From NCBI GenBank assembly GCA_964556425.1, contig CAZKWC010000002.1, positions 1-64,000 of the forward strand: a stretch of DNA of 64,000 bases, written 5' to 3'. The notes below the pieces were generated by a model. It was given only the letters and a program-made list of their open reading frames with translations. It did not search any database and was not told the origin of the DNA. This document shows positions 8,986-17,404 of this stretch, piece by piece. Position 1 is the stretch's first letter; every line of letters begins with the position of its first letter. This DNA comes from JALQUL01 sp964556425. Lineage in GTDB: Bacteria > Pseudomonadota > Gammaproteobacteria > Burkholderiales > Burkholderiaceae_C. The translations under genes were made by a program, and so were the position numbers.

Positions 8986-9669
8986 TTAAGGTTGTGCAGC
9001 GGATGCTGCTTGTGATGCCACGGCGGGTGGCTCAATACCTAAAGAGCGCAACTTTACTTCGACAATTCGACGATAAACTGCAGTCTCAGGTAATTTTTTA
9101 TAAGCCGCTTCATAGGCCGCTTTAGCCAAATCTGGCTTGCTATTTAATTGGTGTATATCGCCTTGACGATCAGCTACCAAACCCTCAAAAGATTCAGGAA
9201 CTTTGACTTCTAGTGCCTTAAGGGCCGCATCATAATTTTTTTGTTGCGCTAAAACACTGGCCAAACGTAAACGTGCCATTGCGACATATGCCTCATCTTT
9301 AGAGTTGTCAATCACATTTTGTAATGCTGCTTTGGCTTCATCAGGCATACTTTTATCTTGATAAGCTTTAGCTGCCAACAAATTGGCTTGATTAGCATAA
9401 CTAGTCTTGGCATAACTAGTGTTCATATCATTTAAAGCGGTTTTAAGATTGGCCAAATCTAGATTACGAGCTGATTTGTCAATCTGATCATAAATAGCAC
9501 TGGCGTTTGCGGCCTGTTTGTTTTGCCATGTGTTATAAGCCATCCAGGCTGCATAAGCGCTTAATACGACAATTAATAACCAAGTAATGAGGTTGCCGTA
9601 TTTAGCCCAAAATTGTTTAATTTGATCTAATTGTTCTTGTTCGTCTAGATCTAAATGTTGTGTTGCCAT
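8986..9669 (-). CDS. yfgM: YfgM-family tetratricopeptide membrane protein
   Basis: YfgM is an inner-membrane protein with a periplasmic TPR domain that associates with the SecYEG translocon and periplasmic chaperones such as PpiD. The protein starts MATQHLDLDEQEQLDQIKQFWAKYG, the family opening, then has one membrane span (about residues 28-47, ITWLLIVVLSAYAAWMAY) and TPR-like helices to about residue 210, ending in an Ala-rich tail. 227 aa is normal. It lies 20 bases after hisS and directly before der, so it is part of the hisS-der transcription unit. The expected next gene, bamB, is missing. Confidence 0.88.
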   Translation of the reverse strand: MATQHLDLDEQEQLDQIKQFWAKYGNLITWLLIVVLSAYAAWMAYNTWQNKQAANASAIYDQIDKSARNLDLANLKTALNDMNTSYAKTSYANQANLLAAKAYQDKSMPDEAKAALQNVIDNSKDEAYVAMARLRLASVLAQQKNYDAALKALEVKVPESFEGLVADRQGDIHQLNSKPDLAKAAYEAAYKKLPETAVYRRIVEVKLRSLGIEPPAVASQAASAAQP

Positions 9670-9689
9670 AAGAATCCTTTAAATTCGTT

Positions 9690-11072
9690 TTAGTTATGTA
9701 TGTGTGACTGTGCCCAACTGACTAAATCGGCAATAGGCAACTCAAGTTGCTGCGCATCACGATCACGTAAATTTTTCACACTAACACAGTTTTTTGTCAT
9801 TTCATCGCCAGCAAATACCAAGGCATATAAAGCACCTGAAGCATCTGCTTTTTTAAATTGAGCTTTGATTTGACTCATTTCTGCTTTGTTTGCACCATTA
9901 GGCCTTGCAAACATTTGTACTTTAAAACCACTTTGCCTTAATTGCGTGATAGCAAGCATGGCTTTTGGTAATAAAGTGAGCTCACCCAAGACAGCAAAAA
10001 AGTCTGGGGTAGCGACTTGAGCTTGTAACTCTTGAACTTTTAACAGCTCTAAAATACGCTCGACACCTAATGCCCAGCCAATAGCAGGAGCCGCTTTACC
10101 ACCAATTTCTTCAAAAAGGTAATCATAACGACCGCCACCACAAATAGTACCCTGCGAACCCAAATGCTCGGTAATGAATTCAAAAACCGTTAGATTATAA
10201 TAATCTAATCCGCGTACCAGCCTATGGTTGATTGTAAAGTCAATTTGGTGGGCTTTTAAAATCTCTTTGACACCCTCAAAATGCGCTTTTGAAGCTTCAC
10301 CCAAAAAGTCTAACAAAGAAGGGGCCTTGTTTACCAACTCCTGCATTGCACTATTTTTGGTATCAAGAATACGCAAAGGGTTGCTAATTAAACGTCGTTT
10401 GGAATCTTCGTCTAATAAATTTTGGTTATTTTGGAAATATTCTACTAAAGCCTGTCGGTGTTGCTGACGCTCATGGGGTTCTCCAAGACAATTGAGTTCT
10501 AGGCGTACATTGGTAAGCCCTAACTTTTGCCACAAGGAATGAGCCAAAATAATGAGTTCGGCGTCGACTTCATAACCAGGAAAGCCTAGCGCCTCTGCCC
10601 CTACCTGATGGAACTGCCTGTAACGACCACGCTGTGGTTTTTCATGCCTAAACATGGGGCCCATGTAAAACAATCTTTTACCACCGTCACGAATTAACGA
10701 GTGTTCAACCGCAGCTCTTACTAAACTGGCAGTATTTTCAGGCCGCAAAGTCAGGTTATCGCCGTTGAGTTTATCAACAAAGCTATACATTTCTTTTTCG
10801 ACCACATCGGTGGCTTCACCTAAGCCGCGTACAAATAAACCTGTTGGCTCGACAATCGGGGTACGCACATTTTGATAGGCAAATTGGCCCATGATGTCGC
10901 GCACTTTCGCTTCAAACGCCTCCCATTGAGCTGACTCAGGGGGCAAAATGTCATTCATGCCTTTGACTGCCACCAATTTTTCAAGTTTTTTTGGCGCATG
11001 AGTGTCACTACTCACATTGTTAAGCTTATTTTCTGGGGCGTTGGACTCAGTATTCACTGGTAAATTCGACAT
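9690..11072 (-). CDS. hisS: Histidyl-tRNA synthetase
   Basis: HisS charges tRNA-His. Class II signature motifs are present: LTLRPENTASLVRAAVEHS, the motif 2 loop MFRHEKPQRGRYRQFHQ, the histidine-A motifs RGLDYY and GGGRYD, and motif 3 AIGWALGVERILELL; a C-terminal anticodon-binding domain follows. I place the start at the ATG at 11072, four bases after the ispG stop and preceded by AAGAG, rather than at an upstream in-frame codon at 11120 inside ispG. This gives 460 aa with about 35 extra N-terminal residues (Asn/Pro/Ser-rich) before the usual KLVAVKGMNDILP, a modest unusual extension. Confidence 0.95.
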   Translation of the reverse strand: MSNLPVNTESNAPENKLNNVSSDTHAPKKLEKLVAVKGMNDILPPESAQWEAFEAKVRDIMGQFAYQNVRTPIVEPTGLFVRGLGEATDVVEKEMYSFVDKLNGDNLTLRPENTASLVRAAVEHSLIRDGGKRLFYMGPMFRHEKPQRGRYRQFHQVGAEALGFPGYEVDAELIILAHSLWQKLGLTNVRLELNCLGEPHERQQHRQALVEYFQNNQNLLDEDSKRRLISNPLRILDTKNSAMQELVNKAPSLLDFLGEASKAHFEGVKEILKAHQIDFTINHRLVRGLDYYNLTVFEFITEHLGSQGTICGGGRYDYLFEEIGGKAAPAIGWALGVERILELLKVQELQAQVATPDFFAVLGELTLLPKAMLAITQLRQSGFKVQMFARPNGANKAEMSQIKAQFKKADASGALYALVFAGDEMTKNCVSVKNLRDRDAQQLELPIADLVSWAQSHIHN

Positions 11073-11076
11073 ACGA

Positions 11077-12303
11077 TTAACTCTTAACGCCGTAGCGTTT
11101 CTCCACATAATTTTCAACAATCACTCTAAACTCTTCAACGATGGATTCACCACGTAGCGTTACTACTTTCTCACCGTCTATATAGACAGGTGCAGCAGGT
11201 GCTTCTCCAGTGCCCGGCAGGCTAATCCCGATATCGGCATGTTTGCTCTCGCCAGGGCCATTGACGATACATCCCATAACGGCCACTTTCATCGACTCAA
11301 CGCCAGGAAATTGATCTTTCCAGACTGGCATTTGACCTCTTAAAAATTGATCAATTTGTTGAGTTAACTCTTGGAACGTAGTGCTAGTCGTACGGCCACA
11401 ACCAGGGCAAGCAGTAACGGTAGGAGTGAAACTACGTAAACCCAAAGACTGTAAAATTTCAGAACCAACCAACACTTCTTGTGTTCTGGACTCGTTGGGT
11501 GCAGGTGTTAAAGAGACCCTAATTGTATCGCCAATTCCTTCTTGCAATAAAAGGGATAAAGCAGCCGTAGAGGCCACAATACCTTTAACCCCCATACCTG
11601 CCTCTGTAAGACCTAAATGCAAAGGGTAATTACCGCGCTTAGCCAACTCACGATAAACCGTTACTAGGTCTTGTACACCACTCACCTTGCAAGACAAAAC
11701 AATTTGATGAGCCGGCATTCCCATTGATTGGGCCAACTCTGCAGATTCAATGGCAGAGCGCACCAAAGCCTCAACCATAACTTGTTTAGCCGTCCAAGGT
11801 TGTGAACGCTTGCTATTCTCATCCATTAACTGGGCCATTAAATCTTGATCTAAGCTACCCCAATTAACCCCAATTCGAATTGCTTTATTCCATTGCAAGG
11901 CTGATTCGATTAATTGGCCAAATTGGGCATCACGCTTATTACCTTTGCCCACATTACCGGGATTAATACGATATTTAGATAATGCCTTTGCACATTCTGG
12001 GTAATCGCGCACTAACAAATGGCCGTTGTAATGAAAGTCTCCAATTAAAGGCGTATGAATACCCATTCTATCGAGTTGCTCTCGGATATAAGGCACTTGT
12101 GCAGCAGCTTTAGGCGTATTAACAGTAATACGCACCATTTCTGAGCCGGCAAGGGCTAACTCTTTGACCTGAATGGCTGTAGCAATAGCATCTTCGGTAT
12201 CAGTATTGGTCATGGATTGCACTCGCACAGGAGCACCTCCTCCAATAGTAATAATTTGATCCGCCCAGCTAACTTGTGCTTGTAATCGAGTATTGTTTGT
12301 CAT
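11077..12303 (-). CDS. ispG: 4-hydroxy-3-methylbut-2-enyl diphosphate synthase IspG
   Basis: IspG is the iron-sulfur enzyme of the non-mevalonate isoprenoid pathway that reductively opens methylerythritol cyclodiphosphate to HMBPP. The TIM-barrel start PVRVQSMTNTDTEDAIATA and the C-terminal cluster ligands (ACPGCGR and MGCIVNGPGESKHADIGISLPG) are clear. 408 aa is usual for Burkholderiales. It is followed by hisS after four bases. A 425-base noncoding gap separates it from rodZ, so unlike the tight rodZ-ispG spacing I would expect, ispG probably has its own promoter here. Confidence 0.95.
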   Translation of the reverse strand: MTNNTRLQAQVSWADQIITIGGGAPVRVQSMTNTDTEDAIATAIQVKELALAGSEMVRITVNTPKAAAQVPYIREQLDRMGIHTPLIGDFHYNGHLLVRDYPECAKALSKYRINPGNVGKGNKRDAQFGQLIESALQWNKAIRIGVNWGSLDQDLMAQLMDENSKRSQPWTAKQVMVEALVRSAIESAELAQSMGMPAHQIVLSCKVSGVQDLVTVYRELAKRGNYPLHLGLTEAGMGVKGIVASTAALSLLLQEGIGDTIRVSLTPAPNESRTQEVLVGSEILQSLGLRSFTPTVTACPGCGRTTSTTFQELTQQIDQFLRGQMPVWKDQFPGVESMKVAVMGCIVNGPGESKHADIGISLPGTGEAPAAPVYIDGEKVVTLRGESIVEEFRVIVENYVEKRYGVKS

Positions 12304-12728
12304 GATGCTTTATAAATATCGAAAGGCTACGAATTGGGTAAAGTGAAGAGGTCTATAACTCAAGGCTAGCAAGCTTGGTATCTTGTGTCTTGAGCTTTTA
12401 GACTGATTTTAAACCCCGTAGCCCATGCTATGAGTAAAAAATCAAGAAAATAAGTAATCTAAGAACCTACCATGAATGCTGTAATGAGATTTACAGAGCT
12501 TTCCTCAAGCACTTCAATTCAATTCGTAACCATTTTAGAGAGGCAATAACTATTAAAGAGCAAAAGAAACCCTGCTTTAATCAACACTCATAAGTTAAGT
12601 TTAGCCCAACTTTTGAATAACAAAATCATGAGGATTAACTATCACATATCATGATCGCTCTTTACGATTTTGCAGAGTTTCTTTTATACCAACTCACATA
12701 AATGCAAATAGTTAATATAAATAAATTA
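12304..12728. other. Noncoding gap between rodZ and ispG
   Basis: No reading frame of note on either strand. It has an imperfect hairpin (CTCAAG at 12359-12364 and CTTGAG at 12389-12394, 24-base loop) and one copy of the 12-mer ATACCAACTCAC (12686-12697), which recurs in two other gaps of this window. It probably carries the ispG promoter, but I cannot single one out. Confidence 0.5.
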
Positions 12729-14306
12729 TTACTTCAATTCAAATCTAGCCACATTACCCTTTGAATAAGGTGCCGTATTATAAATTTGGCCATTCACAAT
12801 CACAGTGGTGGAAGTGGCATTACCTACTTTTACTTTTACTGGCATTTTAGCTAAAACAGTGACTTCGTCGTCTTTAACGCCGTTTTTACCTAATAATTGT
12901 TTACCACCTGCTTCGGATACCTCTAAATAGCTAGTATCTGTTAATTTAAACACAATTATCGCTTGCCCAGCCTGCGCTGCCACTGGTAGGGAGGCAGTTG
13001 TGGAAGGTGTGGTAGCAACTGCAGCAGAAGCTGTTGTACTTGGCTGTTTAACTACCGTATTATCAGTTTTGGCTGTTGATAGAGCCGGGGCGCTAGCCAC
13101 TACTGAAGCAACAGGTTTGACTTCTGCAGACTTTACTGCTGGTGTGGCCACAGAAGCAGCAGCAGTGGGTACTGTTATTGCACTTACAATAGAAGCAGCG
13201 CTAGCTACAGAAGCTGCTTGACTGCTTACTTCCATAGGTAAACTGGAAACCACAGGTGTACTTACGCTTGTGTCAGCAGCCACTGCCGCATCAGAGGCGG
13301 TACTGCTACTAGATAAACTTGAAATAGAACTGCTTGCTGAACTCCAATTGACCACCACTGCGATCGCAATACCAATCACAATAAGTGCAGCTAATACACG
13401 GATACCCACACCTCCAAAAGTATCTGCAACATCAATTGAACTACCACTCATTGGTAAATTAAGCCCTCTAGGCTGTGATGCTTCGGATTTTGCCTGTGGC
13501 AATTTAGGCATAAGAGCCAAAATTTCGGTGGCATCCACTTTGATAGTGCGACAAATGCTCGTTACTAAACTTCTAGAAAACGCAACACCTGGTAAAAGAT
13601 GAAACTCATCTGCTTCTAAAGCTCTAAGTGTCTTAACAGATACCTTAAGCTGAGCAGCTAAAGATAACTCCGAAACATTTGCGTTTTCGCGTGCTTGTTT
13701 TAATAATGTACCAGCAGTGGTTGTAGCAGAAGCTTTTTCCTCTGACATTACACTTTGCTCAGCCATAGCAGGAATTAAAGAGGCTGGGATTAAAGAAGCG
13801 GGTATTAAATCATCCTCTTTGGAAGCAACACCAATTACTTGAGCTGTATTCACGAAAATTTCAGGCTCGATTTCTGTGCCAAATGATTTACTGATTGGTT
13901 CAGGTGCACTAAATGAAGTTGAACTATTCACTAAATTAGTCTCAAAATCATTTATTGGCTGATTTTCAGAATTATTTTTCTCAGACAACTCCACTTCTGG
14001 TTTTGCGTCCTGCAAAATTAAACTACTAATTGAATTAGTAGCCAAAGTAGTACCAGGATCTACATCTAATGGATTTTCGTCTTCCGCATTTTGAATTAGA
14101 GCGGCCATAGATCCAGATAAAGAGCTCACCGCATCTAGACCTGCTTTTGATAGTTCGGCAGGTAATAAACCTGTGTCGTTCTGATCATTAAAGGTCTTTG
14201 ATTGAAATGAATTTTCGGAACTATCAAAGTTATTGTTATTAGCTTGCGATGCGTCATCTTGATTTGAAGCCACATCGTGCTTGATATCATCATTTTTTTC
14301 ACTCAT
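12729..14306 (-). CDS. rodZ: RodZ-like cell-shape protein with long N-terminal extension
   Basis: RodZ links MreB filaments to the elongasome. The Cro-like helix-turn-helix (AGTLLKQARENANVSELSLAAQLKVSVKTLRALEADEF, about 198-235, continuing to 265), a membrane span (about 304-320, VLAALIVIGIAIAVVV), an Ala/Ser/Val-rich linker and a C-terminal DUF4115-type beta domain (about 445-525) give the standard architecture. What is unusual is some 195 acidic, Asn/Ser-rich residues before the HTH, which normally begins the protein. The start is well supported: the ATG at 14306 overlaps the pilF stop as ATGAGTGA and has GAGGGG about seven bases upstream. An internal ATG before SEEKASATTTAG would give a conventional RodZ and could be an alternative start. 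The extension contains a tandem LIPAS repeat near residues 167-180. Confidence 0.85.
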   Translation of the reverse strand: MSEKNDDIKHDVASNQDDASQANNNNFDSSENSFQSKTFNDQNDTGLLPAELSKAGLDAVSSLSGSMAALIQNAEDENPLDVDPGTTLATNSISSLILQDAKPEVELSEKNNSENQPINDFETNLVNSSTSFSAPEPISKSFGTEIEPEIFVNTAQVIGVASKEDDLIPASLIPASLIPAMAEQSVMSEEKASATTTAGTLLKQARENANVSELSLAAQLKVSVKTLRALEADEFHLLPGVAFSRSLVTSICRTIKVDATEILALMPKLPQAKSEASQPRGLNLPMSGSSIDVADTFGGVGIRVLAALIVIGIAIAVVVNWSSASSSISSLSSSSTASDAAVAADTSVSTPVVSSLPMEVSSQAASVASAASIVSAITVPTAAASVATPAVKSAEVKPVASVVASAPALSTAKTDNTVVKQPSTTASAAVATTPSTTASLPVAAQAGQAIIVFKLTDTSYLEVSEAGGKQLLGKNGVKDDEVTVLAKMPVKVKVGNATSTTVIVNGQIYNTAPYSKGNVARFELK

Positions 14307-15126
14307 CAAACACCCCTCGATTTAGTTTTTCCGCCTGTGGCGATTTAGGAAACTTTTGCTGTATTTGCAACTGTAAACGTCTAGCAGCTTCTATACTGCC
14401 AGTTCGCCTTTCGATGCGAGCACCCAGCCATAAAGACTGGGCATTAGCTAACTCTTGATTATTATTAAGACGAGTCACGTAAAAACGTGCCCTATCATAT
14501 TGACCTTTGTCAAAAAATATTTGTGCCAAGTTATAACCCGCCATTGGACTACTGGGGTCAAGTTCAAATGACTTTAATAAACTAGACTCCGCATCTTGAA
14601 CTAATCCTGCACGCAACTGACATACCCCTAGAGTAAGCCAAGAAGTGGCTTTATCACGGTAAGTAGGTACCGCTAAGGCCCTTTTAAAATACTGAATAGC
14701 TTCTGGGTATTTGGCATTCACACATTGCATCCAACCAATATTGTGCAAAGCACTACCGTTATTAGGGTTAAAAGACAATGCCCGCTGATAGTTGTCAAGC
14801 GCAGTTCGGTTATCGCCTAATCTAAAATAAATTAAACCCTTAAGAATATAGGCCTCAGAGAATGTGGAATCAATAACCAATGCTTGGTTAATTTCCTCCA
14901 AGGCAATTTCATTTTTACCTTGCTCAAAATAGGCCGATGCTAACTCTAATCTTAAGCCAGCACGATTGCGAGCATCCGAGAGAGGTGTAGCAATATCTTG
15001 ATAAGCGTCCGATGAAGCAGAATTGTTATTAGCACATCCGGTCACCAACAAGACGAGACTCAGCCATACCATTAAGCCAAAATTGAAATGACTGGATACT
15101 GGTTTAAAAACTTGAAAATAAATCAT
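14299..15126 (-). CDS. pilF: Type IV pilus biogenesis lipoprotein PilF/PilW (TPR)
   Basis: PilF (PilW) is an outer-membrane lipoprotein that pilots secretin PilQ assembly. The N-terminus has a signal peptide ending in the lipobox LVTGC, followed by at least five TPR motifs (LRLELASAYFEQGKNEIALEEINQALVID, SEAYILKGLIYFRLGDNRTALDNY, and others) to about residue 250. Length 275 aa fits. It overlaps rlmN by four bases (ATGA) and rodZ by eight, so rlmN-pilF-rodZ is a translationally coupled set, as in other proteobacteria. Without pilus structural genes in the window, a pilus function is inferred from family and context. Confidence 0.88.
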   Translation of the reverse strand: MIYFQVFKPVSSHFNFGLMVWLSLVLLVTGCANNNSASSDAYQDIATPLSDARNRAGLRLELASAYFEQGKNEIALEEINQALVIDSTFSEAYILKGLIYFRLGDNRTALDNYQRALSFNPNNGSALHNIGWMQCVNAKYPEAIQYFKRALAVPTYRDKATSWLTLGVCQLRAGLVQDAESSLLKSFELDPSSPMAGYNLAQIFFDKGQYDRARFYVTRLNNNQELANAQSLWLGARIERRTGSIEAARRLQLQIQQKFPKSPQAEKLNRGVFDE

Positions 15127-16298
15127 TTGGAGTATGCCTTTTCTGATGGCAACTCTTGACTAAGGACTGCGTTGGCTGAACTTGCTAATTGAATTGGTAT
15201 AGTGACTCGTTTAGCGAGTCTGCTTTGAATTTTAGTACGATCAACCACTTCACCAGCTAACTGACCACAAGCGGCATCAATATCATCGCCCCTAGTTTTT
15301 CTTACAGTTGTGATAATGCCAGCTTGATTGAGTAGAACAGCAAAGCTAGCCACCCTGTCTTTGGACGAACATAATAAACCTGAAGCAGGGAATGGATTAA
15401 ACGGAATCAAATTAATTTTACAAGATAAACGGGTGGATGATTGTTTCACCAAAAGATCAATTAGTTGGCGAGCATGATCATCAGTGTCGTTGACACCTTG
15501 AAGCATACAATATTCGATTGTGATGAAATCACGAGGAGCCGATTTCAAATATGAATTGCAAGAAGTCAATAGCTCTTGCAAGGGATATTTAAGATTAATG
15601 GGTACTAAATGACTACGTAAATCGTTATTGGGCGCATGTAATGATACTGCTAACGAGACCGGGCAGTCTTGTGCCAACCTGTCTATCATGGGTACCACAC
15701 CAGAAGTAGATACCGTTACACGGCGTCTTGAAAGGCCATAACCATGATCATCTAACATGGTTTTAAGAGCAGGCACTAAGGCATTATAGTTTTGTAATGG
15801 CTCGCCCATACCCATCATTACCACATTGGAAATAATTCGATCGGTACGGCCTAATTTTTGTTTAAGGTAGTGTTCGGCAAACCACAATTGGGCAATAATT
15901 TCGCCAGTGGTGAGGTTGCGACTAAAACCCTGATGTCCGGTGGAGCAAAACCGGCAAGCAACAGCACAGCCCGCTTGCGATGAAACACACAGCGTAGCTC
16001 GGTCGGATTCGGGGATATAAACAGATTCAATGGCGTTGCCATTACCTACGTCGAATAGCCACTTAATAGTGCCATCGGTGGACTCATGCTGGCTAATCAC
16101 TTTTAAACCAGAAATGGTGGCCACTGTGGGGAGTTTTTCTCTGAGTGATTTGGCTAAATCAGTCATTTGAGAGAATTCGCTGGCACCACGTTGGTGTATC
16201 CAGCGAAATAATTGGGTCGCTCTAAAGCCTTTTTCACCCAACGACTTACAGAAGTCAGTCAGGCCGGCCAGATCAAAATCAAGCAGATTAACTAACAT
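15123..16298 (-). CDS. rlmN: Dual-specificity RNA methyltransferase RlmN
   Basis: RlmN is a radical SAM enzyme that methylates C2 of A2503 in 23S rRNA and A37 of some tRNAs. The radical SAM cluster motif CAVACRFCSTGHQGFSRNLT, the glycine-rich NVVMMGMGEPLQNY and the SAM-binding VSTSGVVP are present. The resolving cysteine is in CGQLAGEV near residue 344. Length 391 aa is normal, with a short divergent C-terminal tail. It follows ndk by about 20 bases and overlaps pilF. Confidence 0.95.
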   Translation of the reverse strand: MLVNLLDFDLAGLTDFCKSLGEKGFRATQLFRWIHQRGASEFSQMTDLAKSLREKLPTVATISGLKVISQHESTDGTIKWLFDVGNGNAIESVYIPESDRATLCVSSQAGCAVACRFCSTGHQGFSRNLTTGEIIAQLWFAEHYLKQKLGRTDRIISNVVMMGMGEPLQNYNALVPALKTMLDDHGYGLSRRRVTVSTSGVVPMIDRLAQDCPVSLAVSLHAPNNDLRSHLVPINLKYPLQELLTSCNSYLKSAPRDFITIEYCMLQGVNDTDDHARQLIDLLVKQSSTRLSCKINLIPFNPFPASGLLCSSKDRVASFAVLLNQAGIITTVRKTRGDDIDAACGQLAGEVVDRTKIQSRLAKRVTIPIQLASSANAVLSQELPSEKAYSK

Positions 16299-16317
16299 CT
16301 GTAAACCTATCTACCGC

Positions 16318-16743
16318 TTAGCGGCTAAATACCTGCATGCCAGGGAAGAAGAATGCGATTTCGACTGCAGCTGTTTCAGCGGCGTCAGAACCATGAACTG
16401 CGTTAGCGTCGATGCTATCAGCAAAATCAGCACGGATAGTACCAGGAGCAGCTTTCTTAGGATCAGTAGCACCCATTAAATCACGATTTTTCAAGATGGC
16501 GCCTTCGCCTTCGAGGGCTTGGATCATGACAGGACCAGAAATCATGAAAGATACTAAATCTTTGAAGAATGGACGCTCTTTGTGCACAGCGTAAAATGCT
16601 TCTGCTTCGCCTTGTGACAAATGAGCCATTTTTGCAGCGATTACTTTTAAGCCAGCGCCTTCAAAACGTGAATAGATTTGACCGATTACATTTTTTGCAA
16701 CTGCGTCTGGTTTGATAATGGATAGTGTGCGTTCGATTGCCAT
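16318..16743 (-). CDS. ndk: Nucleoside diphosphate kinase
   Basis: Ndk transfers the gamma phosphate of ATP to nucleoside diphosphates through a phosphohistidine. The start MAIERTLSIIKPDAVAKN is the family consensus; I use the ATG at 16743, which has AGGAA five bases upstream, rather than a codon 42 bases further up that gives a hydrophobic leader. The active-site segment NAVHGSDAAETAAVEIAFFF and FMISGPVMIQALEG are present. 141 aa is the standard length. It is the first gene of the long ndk-to-purA run; its promoter should lie in the 16744-17404 gap. Confidence 0.97.
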   Translation of the reverse strand: MAIERTLSIIKPDAVAKNVIGQIYSRFEGAGLKVIAAKMAHLSQGEAEAFYAVHKERPFFKDLVSFMISGPVMIQALEGEGAILKNRDLMGATDPKKAAPGTIRADFADSIDANAVHGSDAAETAAVEIAFFFPGMQVFSR

Positions 16744-17404
16744 AAAAATTCCTGAAATAAACAAAAAAATAAGCCTATGAGCCAATTAAAAATAGTCTCA
16801 TGCCATTAGAAAGAAGGTAGTACCCCTTGAGCAGCATTAGTTGGACTTAAGTCAACACACTAAAAGTTGATTTTAAAAAATCAATTAAAAAGTGGCACTC
16901 AAAAAATAAGCTGGCATTTGATTGCCAACTCGCCAAATTGCTAGCTGTTTGCTTATTGGGTTGTGTACTACCGCTTCCTAAAGCTAAGTTCGTATTTTAA
17001 CCTGTTATATGGAAATAAAACCAAACCCATGCAACTAAGCGTTATTTGAATTGGTAAAACGACACAAAAATAAGAGTAGTCGCTATAAGATGAATTAAAG
17101 TGGCTTCGATTCGAACCTTATTAAAATAAAGCAAAACACCAAAATTTAAAAATTCGAGTTTTAAAATGAATAAGCTTGCAAAACTGAAAAGGAGCAGAGC
17201 AAAAAAAGTTGGGCTTCAGTCAAAAATCGAAGTAAACGCAGCTAAGAGATCTGTATTTTGCTTGTGATGAACCTATATAAAGCCACAGTTCACTGTGGCT
17301 TTATTTTCTCAGCACCAATTTGCCACTTTTTAATCCGCTAACTAATTACGCAAATAAGACAACTTAAGTTCAGTTGAGAGTAATTTAGCTAAAGATAAAT
17401 AAAA
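16744..17404. other. Long noncoding gap between ndk and rluB
   Basis: About 660 bases with no plausible gene. It contains a perfect hairpin at 17279-17302 (AAAGCCACAG with CTGTGGCTTT) followed on the plus strand by ATTTTCTC. This looks like a factor-independent terminator, but there is no plus-strand gene upstream to end. On the minus strand the following bases are not T-rich. A small RNA ending here is possible. The ndk promoter must also be in this gap. Confidence 0.5.

Noticed and set aside
17100..17121. TTCGATTCGAACC resembling a tRNA T-loop on the minus strand
   Set aside because: The flanking bases do not form a T-stem, and the upstream minus-strand sequence is AT-rich with no acceptor, D or anticodon arms.
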